Positions 35,495 to 43,339 of a stretch of 57,115 bases of DNA are shown here, piece by piece. Position 1 is the stretch's first letter. Each line of letters starts with the position of its first letter. Origin of the DNA: Lichenicoccus roseus (GTDB lineage: Bacteria > Pseudomonadota > Alphaproteobacteria > Acetobacterales > Acetobacteraceae). Where the stretch lies: assembly GCF_005844085.1 (NCBI RefSeq), contig NZ_VCDI01000009.1, positions 1 to 57,115 on the forward strand. Reading direction: 5' to 3'. Made by a program: the position numbers and the translations under genes. The notes under the pieces are model-generated. The model saw only the letters and a list, made by a program, of their open reading frames with translations. It did no database searches and had not been told where the DNA came from.

Positions 35495-36472
35495 ATGTCA
35501 GGAACGACTAGAAGAACGGCTTCGCGGACGGTCGCGGTCGGTGCGATCGCTCTCGCGACAGGCCTGCTGGGCGGACACCACGAGGCGCAGGCCAAGGGGC
35601 TGCTGATCGGCTTCAGCCAGGCAACGCTGCAGTCGCCGTTCTACGTGCAGCTCAAGACCGGTGCCGAGGCGGCGGCGAAGGCTTCCGGCGACACAGTCAT
35701 CGTTCTCGACGCCAACGGCGACGTGAACAAGCAGAACAACGATATCCAGGATCTGGTGACCCGCGGTGTCAAAGTCCTGATCGTGAACCCGGTCAACCCG
35801 GATGCGGTGGCGCCGGCATTGTCCGCTGCCGCCGACGCGCATATTCCGGTGATGACCGTCGATCGGGCCATACATGGCGACGTCGCCACCTATGTCGGAC
35901 GCAACAACGAGGCGATGGGCCATATCGTGGGCGAAGAGCTTGCGGCCAGGCTCAAGGCGGCCGGCGCGAAGCCGGGTGCCAAGATCATCGAAATCCAGGG
36001 CGACGCCGGTGGCACCGTGATGGCGGCGCGTCGTGACGGGTTCAACAAGGTTGTCCAGGCCGCCGGCTATCGCGTGGTGATGGGGCCGTACGCCGAGTAT
36101 GTGCGGTCGAACGCGGTGACTGCCATGCAGGATCTGCTGCAGGCCAATGCCGACGTGAAGGCCGTCTACGCCCACAACGACGACATGGCGCTGGGCGCGC
36201 TCCAGGTCCTGCGCGAGAACAACCGCACCGACGTGCTGGTGGCGGGTGTCGATGGTCTCTCCGAGGCCGTCAAGGACATCGCCGGCGGCAACCAGTATGT
36301 AGCCACTGCGGCGAACGATCCGATCCGTCTCGGTGCCGTGACGATCGAGACCGCGCAGAAGGTCGCGGGCGGCCAGAAGGTCCAGCCCTTCATCGATGCC
36401 GGGACCTCCCTGATCGATAAGCAGACGGTCAATCAGTACAACACAGACAGCCTGTTTGCCCGTCACAACTAG
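35495..36472 (+). CDS. Ribose-type sugar ABC transporter substrate-binding protein
   Basis: A periplasmic binding protein of the RbsB class (325 aa). The signal peptide has a basic start (SGTTRRTASR), a hydrophobic core and cleavage near AQA. The mature part starts IGFSQATLQSPFYVQL and contains DANGDVNKQNNDIQDLV, LIVNPVNPDAV and YAHNDDMALGAL, all typical of ribose/galactose receptors. ATG 35495 is preferred over 35471 since GAGGAAG lies five bases upstream. First gene of a six-gene operon. A pentose or polyol ligand is inferred from the kinase and dehydrogenase genes; the exact sugar is not determined. Confidence 0.9.
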   Translation: MSGTTRRTASRTVAVGAIALATGLLGGHHEAQAKGLLIGFSQATLQSPFYVQLKTGAEAAAKASGDTVIVLDANGDVNKQNNDIQDLVTRGVKVLIVNPVNPDAVAPALSAAADAHIPVMTVDRAIHGDVATYVGRNNEAMGHIVGEELAARLKAAGAKPGAKIIEIQGDAGGTVMAARRDGFNKVVQAAGYRVVMGPYAEYVRSNAVTAMQDLLQANADVKAVYAHNDDMALGALQVLRENNRTDVLVAGVDGLSEAVKDIAGGNQYVATAANDPIRLGAVTIETAQKVAGGQKVQPFIDAGTSLIDKQTVNQYNTDSLFARHN

Positions 36473-36507
36473 ACACCAGGCAGGCATCACAACGGGGAAT
36501 GACTTCG

Positions 36508-37524
36508 ATGCGCGCAGCCGTCATGTATGCTCCGGGTGATATACGCGTCGAGGATGTCGCAAAGCCGGTCGCCGGTCCCGACGACGTGCTGCTCAAGGTC
36601 GCCGCCTGCGGCGTCTGCGGTTCCGACATCCCGCGCATGCTGACCAAGGGCGCGCACCGCATGCCGATCATCTGCGGGCATGAGTTCTCCGGACACATCG
36701 TCGGACTGGGCGGCGATGTCGACGGCTGGTCGGAAGGCGAACTGGTCTCGGTCGCGCCGTTGATCCCCTGCCGCAGATGCGACCAGTGCCTGACCGGCAG
36801 CTTCTCGCGTTGCCGGGACTATGACTATTTCGGCAGCCGCCGCGATGGTGCCTATGCCGAATACGTGGCGGTCCCGCGCGGCAACCTGTTGAAGACGCCG
36901 ACCGGCATCGACCCGCGCGCCGCCGCCATGACGGATCCCGCCTCGATAGCGCTGCACGCGATCTGGAAGGCTCCGTTGACCATCGGCCAGACCGGTGGCG
37001 TCGTCGGCTGCGGCCCGATCGGGCTGTTCGCGATACAGTGGATGCGCCTGATGGGGGCATCCTCCGTCGTTGCGGTGGATGTGTCGGAACAGAAGCTGGA
37101 ACAGGCGCGCGAAGCCGGTGCGACGCATACCTTCCTGAGCCATGGGCCGAGGCCTGTCGTGCCCCCGTGTGACCTGATCATCGAGGCGGCAGGCCATCCT
37201 TCCACCGCCAATCTCGCGGTGCGCCTGGCCGGCCCGGGCGGGCACGTGGTGTTCATCGGGATCCCCACCCAGGACGTCGGGCTGGAGATCGCGACGTTCA
37301 ACCACATGCTGCGCCAGGAGATCTCGCTGCATGGCTCTTGGAACTCGTTCGGCGCGCCGTTCCCAGGTCCGCAATGGACGACGACGCTGGAGAAGCTCGG
37401 CAGCGGCGAACTCAAGTGGGAGTTCATGATCACCCACGAGCCCGGGCTCGACGAACTGCCCGACATGATGGGCAAGTTCCGCGAGAGGAACGAGTTCATC
37501 TCCAAGGTCATGGTCCGGCCGTAG
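36508..37524 (+). CDS. Zinc-dependent medium-chain alcohol/polyol dehydrogenase
   Basis: An MDR-family dehydrogenase of 338 aa. Catalytic zinc residues lie in GVCGSD and GHEFSG. The structural zinc site is complete (CRRCDQCLTGSFSRC). The NAD site is GCGPIGL, followed by VAVDVSEQKLEQAREAGA. It resembles sorbitol, xylitol or galactitol-phosphate dehydrogenases. I choose ATG 36508, nine bases after GGGGA and giving the usual MRAAVMYAPGDIRVED start; ATG 36499 abuts the ribosome site. It lies between importer and kinase genes, so it probably oxidises the imported polyol. Confidence 0.88.
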   Translation: MRAAVMYAPGDIRVEDVAKPVAGPDDVLLKVAACGVCGSDIPRMLTKGAHRMPIICGHEFSGHIVGLGGDVDGWSEGELVSVAPLIPCRRCDQCLTGSFSRCRDYDYFGSRRDGAYAEYVAVPRGNLLKTPTGIDPRAAAMTDPASIALHAIWKAPLTIGQTGGVVGCGPIGLFAIQWMRLMGASSVVAVDVSEQKLEQAREAGATHTFLSHGPRPVVPPCDLIIEAAGHPSTANLAVRLAGPGGHVVFIGIPTQDVGLEIATFNHMLRQEISLHGSWNSFGAPFPGPQWTTTLEKLGSGELKWEFMITHEPGLDELPDMMGKFRERNEFISKVMVRP

Positions 37525-37555
37525 GGCCTGGCCGAACGCGTGGGGCATACACGCC

Positions 37556-39124
37556 ATGAGCCTGCTCCTGGGTCTTGATTTCGGCACCGGCGGTATTCGC
37601 GTGGGCGTGTTCGACCCGGAACGGCGTGCGATCACCGCCACCGCCGAGGCGACGTACGTCACCACGCATCCGTACCCGGGCTGGGCGGAACAGTCGCCGG
37701 AGGATTGGTGGGCGGCACTCGGGGACGCGTGCCGGCGGACCCTGGAGAGCGCCGGTTATCCCACCATCGCGGGCATCGCCGTCGCCACCACCGCCTCCAC
37801 GGTCGTCGCCTGCCGTCGCGATGGCATGCCGCTGCGTCCGGCCTTGCTCTGGATGGATTGCCGGGCCGGCGACGAGGCGCATCGTACCGGTCTCAACGAT
37901 CATCCCGTCATGGCGCAGAGCGGTGGCAGCGACGCGGCGGAGTGGCTGGTGCCCAAGGCCATGTGGCTCGCGGCACACGAGCCGGAGATCTACGACTCGG
38001 CAGAGATCATCTGCGAATGCCTGGACTGGGTGAATTTCAAGCTCACCGGCCGCTGGGTCGCCTCGCGCATGAACGCGACCTGCAAGTGGAACTATGACGG
38101 CGCGGCCAGGCGCTTCCACCCGGAGTTGTACGAGGCGTTCGGCGCGCCCGGCCTGGGCGACCGGCTGCCCGCCGAGGTGATCCCCGTGGGTGCGCCGATC
38201 GCCAGGCTCTCCGCCGAAGCCGCCGCCCATCTCGGGCTCGGCGGCCAGCGGCCGGTGGTGGCGCAGGGTGGCATCGACGCGCATATCGGCATCCTCGGCG
38301 CCGACACCGTCGACCCAGGCAACCTGCTGGTCATCGGCGGCACCTCCACGGTCCACCTGTTCCATCTCGACGCCGACCGGCCCGTCCCCGGCTTCTGGGG
38401 AGCCTATCCGCACGCCCTGATGGACGGGCTGTGGCTGGTGGAGGGCGGGCAGGTCTCCGCCGGTTCGGTGCTGACATGGCTGTCCAGGCAGATCTTCCAG
38501 CTCGACGCCGCCGGCACCCAGGCCCTGATCGCCGAGGCCTCCCACCTGCCGTCCGAGCGCAGCGGCCTGCTCGTGCTCGACTACTTCATGGGCAACCGCA
38601 CGCCGTATCGCGACCCGCATCTGCGTGGCGCCATACTCGGCCTGTCGCTGGGCCATGACCGCGCCACGATCTACCGCGCCGCCGTCGAGGGCGTCGCCCT
38701 GGCCTCCGCGAACGTGGTGGCGCAGGCGCTGTCGCTGGGGGTGCCGATCGATCGCATCGTGAGTGCCGGCGGATTTTCCAGGAATTCGCTCTGGCTGCGC
38801 GCCACCGTCGATGCCATCGGACTGCCGGTGCATATGGCCGCCGAGGAGAACCTCACGATCGTCGGCACCGCCGCGGTTGCGGCGACCGGCATCGGCCTGT
38901 TCCCCGACCTGCGCACCGCCGCGGCCGCGGTCGCCCGCGACGGCCGCCTGGTGGAGCCCGACATGGCGGCGCACCGGCGCTGCGTCGAGGCGCTGGAGCG
39001 CTACCGCGAGGCCACCACCTGCCTCACGCCGATCCTGCACAGCCTGTCGATGCAGAAGCCGCGCGCGACCGACACCGTGCCGCGCGCTGCCTGCGAGGAG
39101 GCGCCGCATGCCCGTGCGTCCTGA
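37556..39124 (+). CDS. FGGY-family carbohydrate kinase
   Basis: A 522-aa sugar kinase of the FGGY family. The N-terminal ATPase-fold phosphate loop is LGLDFGTGGIRVGVFD, the substrate region includes WMDCRAGDEA, and the second domain has GGTSTVHLF and VSAGGFSRNSLW. The stretch LDWVNFKLTGRW followed by NATCKWNYD is close to ribulokinase-type members rather than glycerol kinase. It would phosphorylate the keto sugar made by the dehydrogenase. The last 25 residues look non-conserved and overlap the regulator gene by 17 bases. Confidence 0.88.
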   Translation: MSLLLGLDFGTGGIRVGVFDPERRAITATAEATYVTTHPYPGWAEQSPEDWWAALGDACRRTLESAGYPTIAGIAVATTASTVVACRRDGMPLRPALLWMDCRAGDEAHRTGLNDHPVMAQSGGSDAAEWLVPKAMWLAAHEPEIYDSAEIICECLDWVNFKLTGRWVASRMNATCKWNYDGAARRFHPELYEAFGAPGLGDRLPAEVIPVGAPIARLSAEAAAHLGLGGQRPVVAQGGIDAHIGILGADTVDPGNLLVIGGTSTVHLFHLDADRPVPGFWGAYPHALMDGLWLVEGGQVSAGSVLTWLSRQIFQLDAAGTQALIAEASHLPSERSGLLVLDYFMGNRTPYRDPHLRGAILGLSLGHDRATIYRAAVEGVALASANVVAQALSLGVPIDRIVSAGGFSRNSLWLRATVDAIGLPVHMAAEENLTIVGTAAVAATGIGLFPDLRTAAAAVARDGRLVEPDMAAHRRCVEALERYREATTCLTPILHSLSMQKPRATDTVPRAACEEAPHARAS

Positions 39125-40106
39125 CTCCGACGACGTCGACCTGCGCAGCCTCTCGACCGAGGGGCGCGAGGTCCTGATGCTGCAGGCGGCGAAGGGCTAC
39201 TACAATCTCGACCGCACCATGGCGGACATCGCCAAGCAGCTCGGCCTGACCCGTTGGCAGGTGGCCCGCCTGCTCAAGGACGCACGCGAGCAGGGCGTCG
39301 TACGCATCGAGATCATTCCGCGCGCCCAGCGCCGCCCCGAACTCGAAACCCGGCTGCAGCGCGCCTACGGCCTGATCGAGGCGATCGTGGTGCCGGGCGA
39401 GGGCGACGACGACGGCCTGGCGGTCGACAGCGTCGCCCAGGCGGCGGGCCAGTTCCTCGCCGCCCTCACGCCACGGCCACCCCTGGTCGGCGTGTCCTGG
39501 GGCCGCACCATGGCATCCGTCGCGCACTGGCTGCCCAGGCGCTGGAACGACGGTGTCGAGGTGGTGCTGCTGAACGGCGCGATGAACGTGCACGCCACCG
39601 CGACCCGCACCAACAACATCGCCGAGCTGTTCGCGGTCGCCGGCAACGGTCGCGCGACGCTGCTGCCGGTGCCCGCCATGGTCGGCCGTTCCGAGACCCG
39701 GATGGTGCTGGAGCGCGATCCGGTCATCGAGACCGTGCTTGCCCTGGGCGAGCAGGCGCCGGTGGTCTGCCTGGGACTCGGCAGCATGACGCCGGAATCC
39801 GTGCTGGTGCGCTCGGGCTACATTGCGGAGTCCGAGATCGCGCGGCTGCGCAAGGCCGGTGCGGTCGGCGACGTGCTCGGCCGCTTCATCGACGCCGACG
39901 CCAGGATCGTCGATGCGGAGCTGGATGCCCGCACCATCGGATTGTCTCCCGCAGCACTGCGCGGCAAGGCGATTTCGATCGGCGTCGCGGTGGGCCTGCG
40001 CAAGCATCTGGTGGTGCAGGCGGCCCTGAAGGCCCGACTGATCAACGTCCTGGTTACCGACGAACAGACGGCGCTCGCCGCCCTGGAGGCCGCCCGTGGC
40101 GCCTGA
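39108..40106 (+). CDS. SorC/DeoR-type sugar-binding transcriptional regulator
   Basis: A 332-aa regulator with an N-terminal helix-turn-helix (TMADIAKQLGLTRWQVARLLKDA) and a large sugar-phosphate-binding domain of the SorC/CggR type (VGVSWGRTMASVAHW, CLGLGSMTPES, GRFIDADARIVD). GAGGAG seven bases before the ATG at 39108 fixes the start. It is encoded inside the operon it probably controls and would sense a phosphorylated intermediate. The palindrome at 35393 is a reasonable candidate operator. EryD and LsrR are family members in comparable clusters. Confidence 0.88.
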   Translation: MPVRPDSDDVDLRSLSTEGREVLMLQAAKGYYNLDRTMADIAKQLGLTRWQVARLLKDAREQGVVRIEIIPRAQRRPELETRLQRAYGLIEAIVVPGEGDDDGLAVDSVAQAAGQFLAALTPRPPLVGVSWGRTMASVAHWLPRRWNDGVEVVLLNGAMNVHATATRTNNIAELFAVAGNGRATLLPVPAMVGRSETRMVLERDPVIETVLALGEQAPVVCLGLGSMTPESVLVRSGYIAESEIARLRKAGAVGDVLGRFIDADARIVDAELDARTIGLSPAALRGKAISIGVAVGLRKHLVVQAALKARLINVLVTDEQTALAALEAARGA

Positions 40107-41646
40107 CGCTGCCCTGCATTCCGAAGCCGCGGCCCCGTCGCTCGATGACATCGTGCTCGACGTGGCCGGTGCCGCCAAGATCTTTTCCGGCAACGTGGTG
40201 GCGCTGGAGGATGCGTCGCTCTCGATCCGGCGCGGCGAGGTGCATTGCCTGCTCGGCGCAAACGGTGCCGGCAAGAGCACGCTCCTGAAGATCATTGCCG
40301 GCGCCCATTCGCTGACGCGCGGCACCCTGCTGCTCGATGGCGTTCCGTGCCGCTTCCGCTCGCCGCAGGAAGCAGCGCTCGCGGGCATCTCGATGATCTA
40401 CCAGGAACTCGACCTGGTGCCGCAGCTGACCGTGGCGCAGAACATGCTGCTCGGCCGCGTACCGGGACGATGGGGCATGATCGACCGCGCCCGGCGCCTG
40501 CGCGTGGCCGAGGCCGCCCTGGCCCGGGTCGGAGCGAACTTCAGCGCGAGCGCTGCCGTGGGCTCGCTCTCCATCGCCAACCAGCAGCTCACCGCCATCG
40601 CCCGGTCGCTGACCATGGACGCCAAGGTCATCATCATGGATGAACCGTCGGCCGCCCTGAACGAGACCGAGCTGGAGCGCGTCTTCGAGGTGATACGCGA
40701 GATCACCAGGCTGGGCGTCGCGATCCTGTATGTCAGCCACCGCCTCGGCGAGATCAGGGCCATCGGCGACCGCGTGACGGTGCTGCGCAACGGCCGCACC
40801 GTCGATACCTTTGCCGTCGCCACCACGACCGAACAGATCCTGGTCGAAGCCGTACTAGGCCGGAACCAGGCGCTGCTGGAGCGCCAGGCGCGTCGGCCGG
40901 CGGGCGAGGCATTGGCGCTCGACGTCCGGCGGCTGCGCGGTCCGCAGGGCCTGGACATACGCGACCTGCGTGTCCGGCAGGGCGAGATCATCGGCCTGTC
41001 CGGCCTGAACGGCTCGGGCCGCACCAGCTTCCTGCACGCCCTCTTCGGCGACCTGCGCTTCACTGGCGAGGTCATGCTGTCGGGCACCCCCTATGCACCG
41101 CGCCGTCCCGGCGATGCGATCGGCCGCGGCGTCGCACTGGTGCCCGAGGACCGCAAGACGCAGGGCCTGTTCCTCGATGCCGCGATCTACCGCAACGCGA
41201 TGCTGCCCTCCCTGCGTCATCGACGGCTGCTGACGCACGAACGCATGCGCGGGACAGCGCGGCCCGTGTTGTCCGATCTCTCGACGCGCTTTCATTCGCT
41301 CGACCAGCCGGTGCGCCAGCTCTCCGGCGGCAACCAGCAGAAGGTGGTGTTCGCGAAATGGGTCGTCGCGGGGAGCCGCATCCTGCTGCTCGACGAACCC
41401 TCGCGGGGACTCGATGTCGGCGCCAAGGCCGAACTATACGCGCTTGTCCGCCGTCTTGCCGAGGATGGTGCCGCGATCATCGTGGCGAGCAGCGAGTTGG
41501 ACGAGATCTATGTGAACTGCGACTACATCTGGGTCTTCCACGAGGGCCGGAACATCCATCGTTTCGATCCGACGCACGCGTCCCGCGACGAAATCCTGAA
41601 GGTCGGCCTGGTCGGCTCTGACACAACTGCGGAGACGCTCTCATGA
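40096..41646 (+). CDS. Sugar ABC transporter ATP-binding protein (RbsA-like)
   Basis: A 516-aa tandem ATPase of the ribose/xylose importer class. The first half has Walker A GANGAGKST, signature VGSLSIANQQ, and Walker B VIIMDEPSAALN. The second half has the degenerate P-loop GLNGSGRTS normal for RbsA, LSGGNQQKVVFAKW, and ILLLDEPSRGLDVGAK. The GTG at 40096 has GGAGG six bases upstream and overlaps the regulator gene by 11 bases. It is coupled to the permease (ATGA). Confidence 0.93.
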   Translation: MAPDAALHSEAAAPSLDDIVLDVAGAAKIFSGNVVALEDASLSIRRGEVHCLLGANGAGKSTLLKIIAGAHSLTRGTLLLDGVPCRFRSPQEAALAGISMIYQELDLVPQLTVAQNMLLGRVPGRWGMIDRARRLRVAEAALARVGANFSASAAVGSLSIANQQLTAIARSLTMDAKVIIMDEPSAALNETELERVFEVIREITRLGVAILYVSHRLGEIRAIGDRVTVLRNGRTVDTFAVATTTEQILVEAVLGRNQALLERQARRPAGEALALDVRRLRGPQGLDIRDLRVRQGEIIGLSGLNGSGRTSFLHALFGDLRFTGEVMLSGTPYAPRRPGDAIGRGVALVPEDRKTQGLFLDAAIYRNAMLPSLRHRRLLTHERMRGTARPVLSDLSTRFHSLDQPVRQLSGGNQQKVVFAKWVVAGSRILLLDEPSRGLDVGAKAELYALVRRLAEDGAAIIVASSELDEIYVNCDYIWVFHEGRNIHRFDPTHASRDEILKVGLVGSDTTAETLS

Positions 41647-42656
41647 AGACGCTTACCCAAGCTTCGGAGCCAGGCACGAGCGCCGCGTCGTTCTCCGGCC
41701 GGCGGCTGGTCGAGCTCATGCTTCGATACAACTTCATCGTGATTTTCTTCGCCGTCGTCATCATCGCCACCTGCCTGTCCCCAAACTTCCTTACCTTCCG
41801 CAACATCTCCAACCTGTTCCAGCAGGCGAGCGTCGTGGGCATCGTGGCGGTCGGCATGACCTTCGTCATCCTGACCGCAAACATCGATCTTTCGGTCGGC
41901 AGCGTGGTTGCCTGCGGCGGCATGGTCGCATCGCTGCTGATGGCCTCCGGTATCCCGCCCCTGGTCGCGGTTGCCGCGGCGCTCGCGGTCGGCGCCGCGA
42001 TCGGTGGGGTGCTCGGCGCCATTTCCGCCTATGCCGCGGTGCCCAGCTTCATCGTCACCCTGGCCGGCCTGGTGACCGTGCGTGGCGTCACCTACCTGAT
42101 GTCCAACGGTGTGCCGATCGGCGGCCTGCCGGCGTCCTTCGGGCAGTTCGGCTCGATGCAGGTGCCGCTGTTGCCCGGCCTGCATTTTCCGTTGCTGGCG
42201 CTGCTCTTCCTGGCGGTCGTTGCCTTGGCCGCCCTGGTCCTGCGCTACACGGTCTTCGGGGAATATGTGTTCGCCACCGGAGGCAATGCCGAGGCCGCCC
42301 GGCTGTCCGGATTGCCTGTCCGCGTAATCGTCACCATCGTCTTCGCCCTGTCCGGCATGCTTGCCTCCCTGTCCGGCGTGCTGCTCGCGGCTCGCCTGCG
42401 TATCGGGCAGCCTACCGCCGCCCAGGGCCTCGAACTCGATGCGATCGCGGCAGTGGTGCTCGGCGGCACCAGCCTCTTTGGCGGCCGCGGCGGTGTCGTC
42501 GGCACGGTCTTCGCGGTCATGCTGCTGCAGGTGCTGCGCAACATCTTCAACCTGCTGGGGCTGGGGTCGTTCTACCAGATGACGATCACCGGCCTGATCA
42601 TCATCTTGGCGATCCTGCTCAACCGCGCGATCGACAGCAGGCAGGGACGCCGCTGA
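41643..42656 (+). CDS. Sugar ABC transporter permease (RbsC-like)
   Basis: A 337-aa permease of the ribose-type importer family with eight to ten hydrophobic segments. Typical conserved stretches are GMTFVILTANIDLSVGSVVA, FGEYVFATGGNAEAARLSG and LELDAIAAVVLGGTSLFGGRG, the last being the family's EAA-like loop. The ATG overlaps the ATPase stop. It closes the operon, which thus encodes one permease acting as a homodimer. Confidence 0.93.
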   Translation: MKTLTQASEPGTSAASFSGRRLVELMLRYNFIVIFFAVVIIATCLSPNFLTFRNISNLFQQASVVGIVAVGMTFVILTANIDLSVGSVVACGGMVASLLMASGIPPLVAVAAALAVGAAIGGVLGAISAYAAVPSFIVTLAGLVTVRGVTYLMSNGVPIGGLPASFGQFGSMQVPLLPGLHFPLLALLFLAVVALAALVLRYTVFGEYVFATGGNAEAARLSGLPVRVIVTIVFALSGMLASLSGVLLAARLRIGQPTAAQGLELDAIAAVVLGGTSLFGGRGGVVGTVFAVMLLQVLRNIFNLLGLGSFYQMTITGLIIILAILLNRAIDSRQGRR

Positions 42657-42928
42657 AAGCACCGGCATGTCCGACCGCTATTGACCAAGAGCGGACGCGT
42701 TGAGACGAGGCGATAATCGCCGCCCTGCGGGACATGGAGGCGAGGGCACTGTCTGACGCCCATACGCTGGGGCTGCAGGTCGACCACATCCAGGATCTGC
42801 AGCTGGACAGTCCCGACGATCGGCCCCGCCCGATGCTGCGCTTCTTCGCCACGGCGATCCGCACCGCGACGACGCCGATGCCTGTCCCCGAAATGACTGC
42901 GGCACCCGAGGATGTCGCCGCCGAGGTG
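42657..42928. other. Gap between convergent permease and receiver genes
   Basis: About 270 bases with no gene I can support. A small palindrome GGCGATAATCGCC sits at 42709-42721, and CCGCT/AGCGG could form a short stem near 42673-42695. A 73-codon plus-strand frame at 42734-42955 has a biased, shadow-like composition and overlaps the receiver gene. Confidence 0.5.
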
Positions 42929-43339
42929 TCAGCCACCCTCGTCCTGCGGCGCTGACCACCCCGTTGCTGGTCCGGCCAAGGCAAGTGCCGCCTGCACCTG
43001 GGCGCTAAGCGCATCGAGCGTGAAAGGCTTGCCGAGCAGGCGCATCCCGGCGCCGAGGCCGGCCGGGTCGTCCAGTGCGCTGCCGGCATAGCCGGTGATC
43101 AGCAGCACCGGCAGGCCCGGCAGCAGCTCGCGTGCCGCATCCGCAAGCTGCCGCCCGTTGAGGCCGCCCGGCAGCCCGATATCGGCCACCAGCATGTCGA
43201 TCAGCGGCGAGGCGGCGCCGGAAGCCTGCCTGAGCAGGGCCAACCCCCTGGCTCCGTCGCCGGCCTCCAGGACCCGGCAGCCAAGGTCGCGCAGCGCCTC
43301 GGCTGTCGTGCGACGAACATGCAATTCGTCCTCGACCAA
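42929..43339 (-). pseudogene. Receiver domain split from hybrid kinase by frameshift
   Basis: A response-regulator receiver domain of about 136 aa. It begins VEDELHVRRTTAEALRDLG (acidic pair), has LVADIGLPGG as phosphoacceptor strand, ITGYAG, and LGKPFT as the conserved lysine. It lies in the frame next to the kinase. Removing one base at about 43338 (CTTGG instead of CTGG on the minus strand) would fuse it as VLLVEDE, the normal start of such a domain. As it stands it could only be made from a TTG at 43339 or by slippage. It may be a sequencing error or a real decay. Confidence 0.7.

Noticed and set aside
35495-42656. Lsr-type autoinducer-2 uptake operon
   Set aside because: FGGY kinase, SorC regulator and ABC importer are shared with Lsr, but the aldolase is a true DERA, there is no lsrG and only one permease, and a polyol-type dehydrogenase is present.
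42734-42955. 73-codon plus-strand frame between the permease and the receiver domain
   Set aside because: No convincing ribosome site, overlaps the receiver gene on the opposite strand, and no family resemblance.
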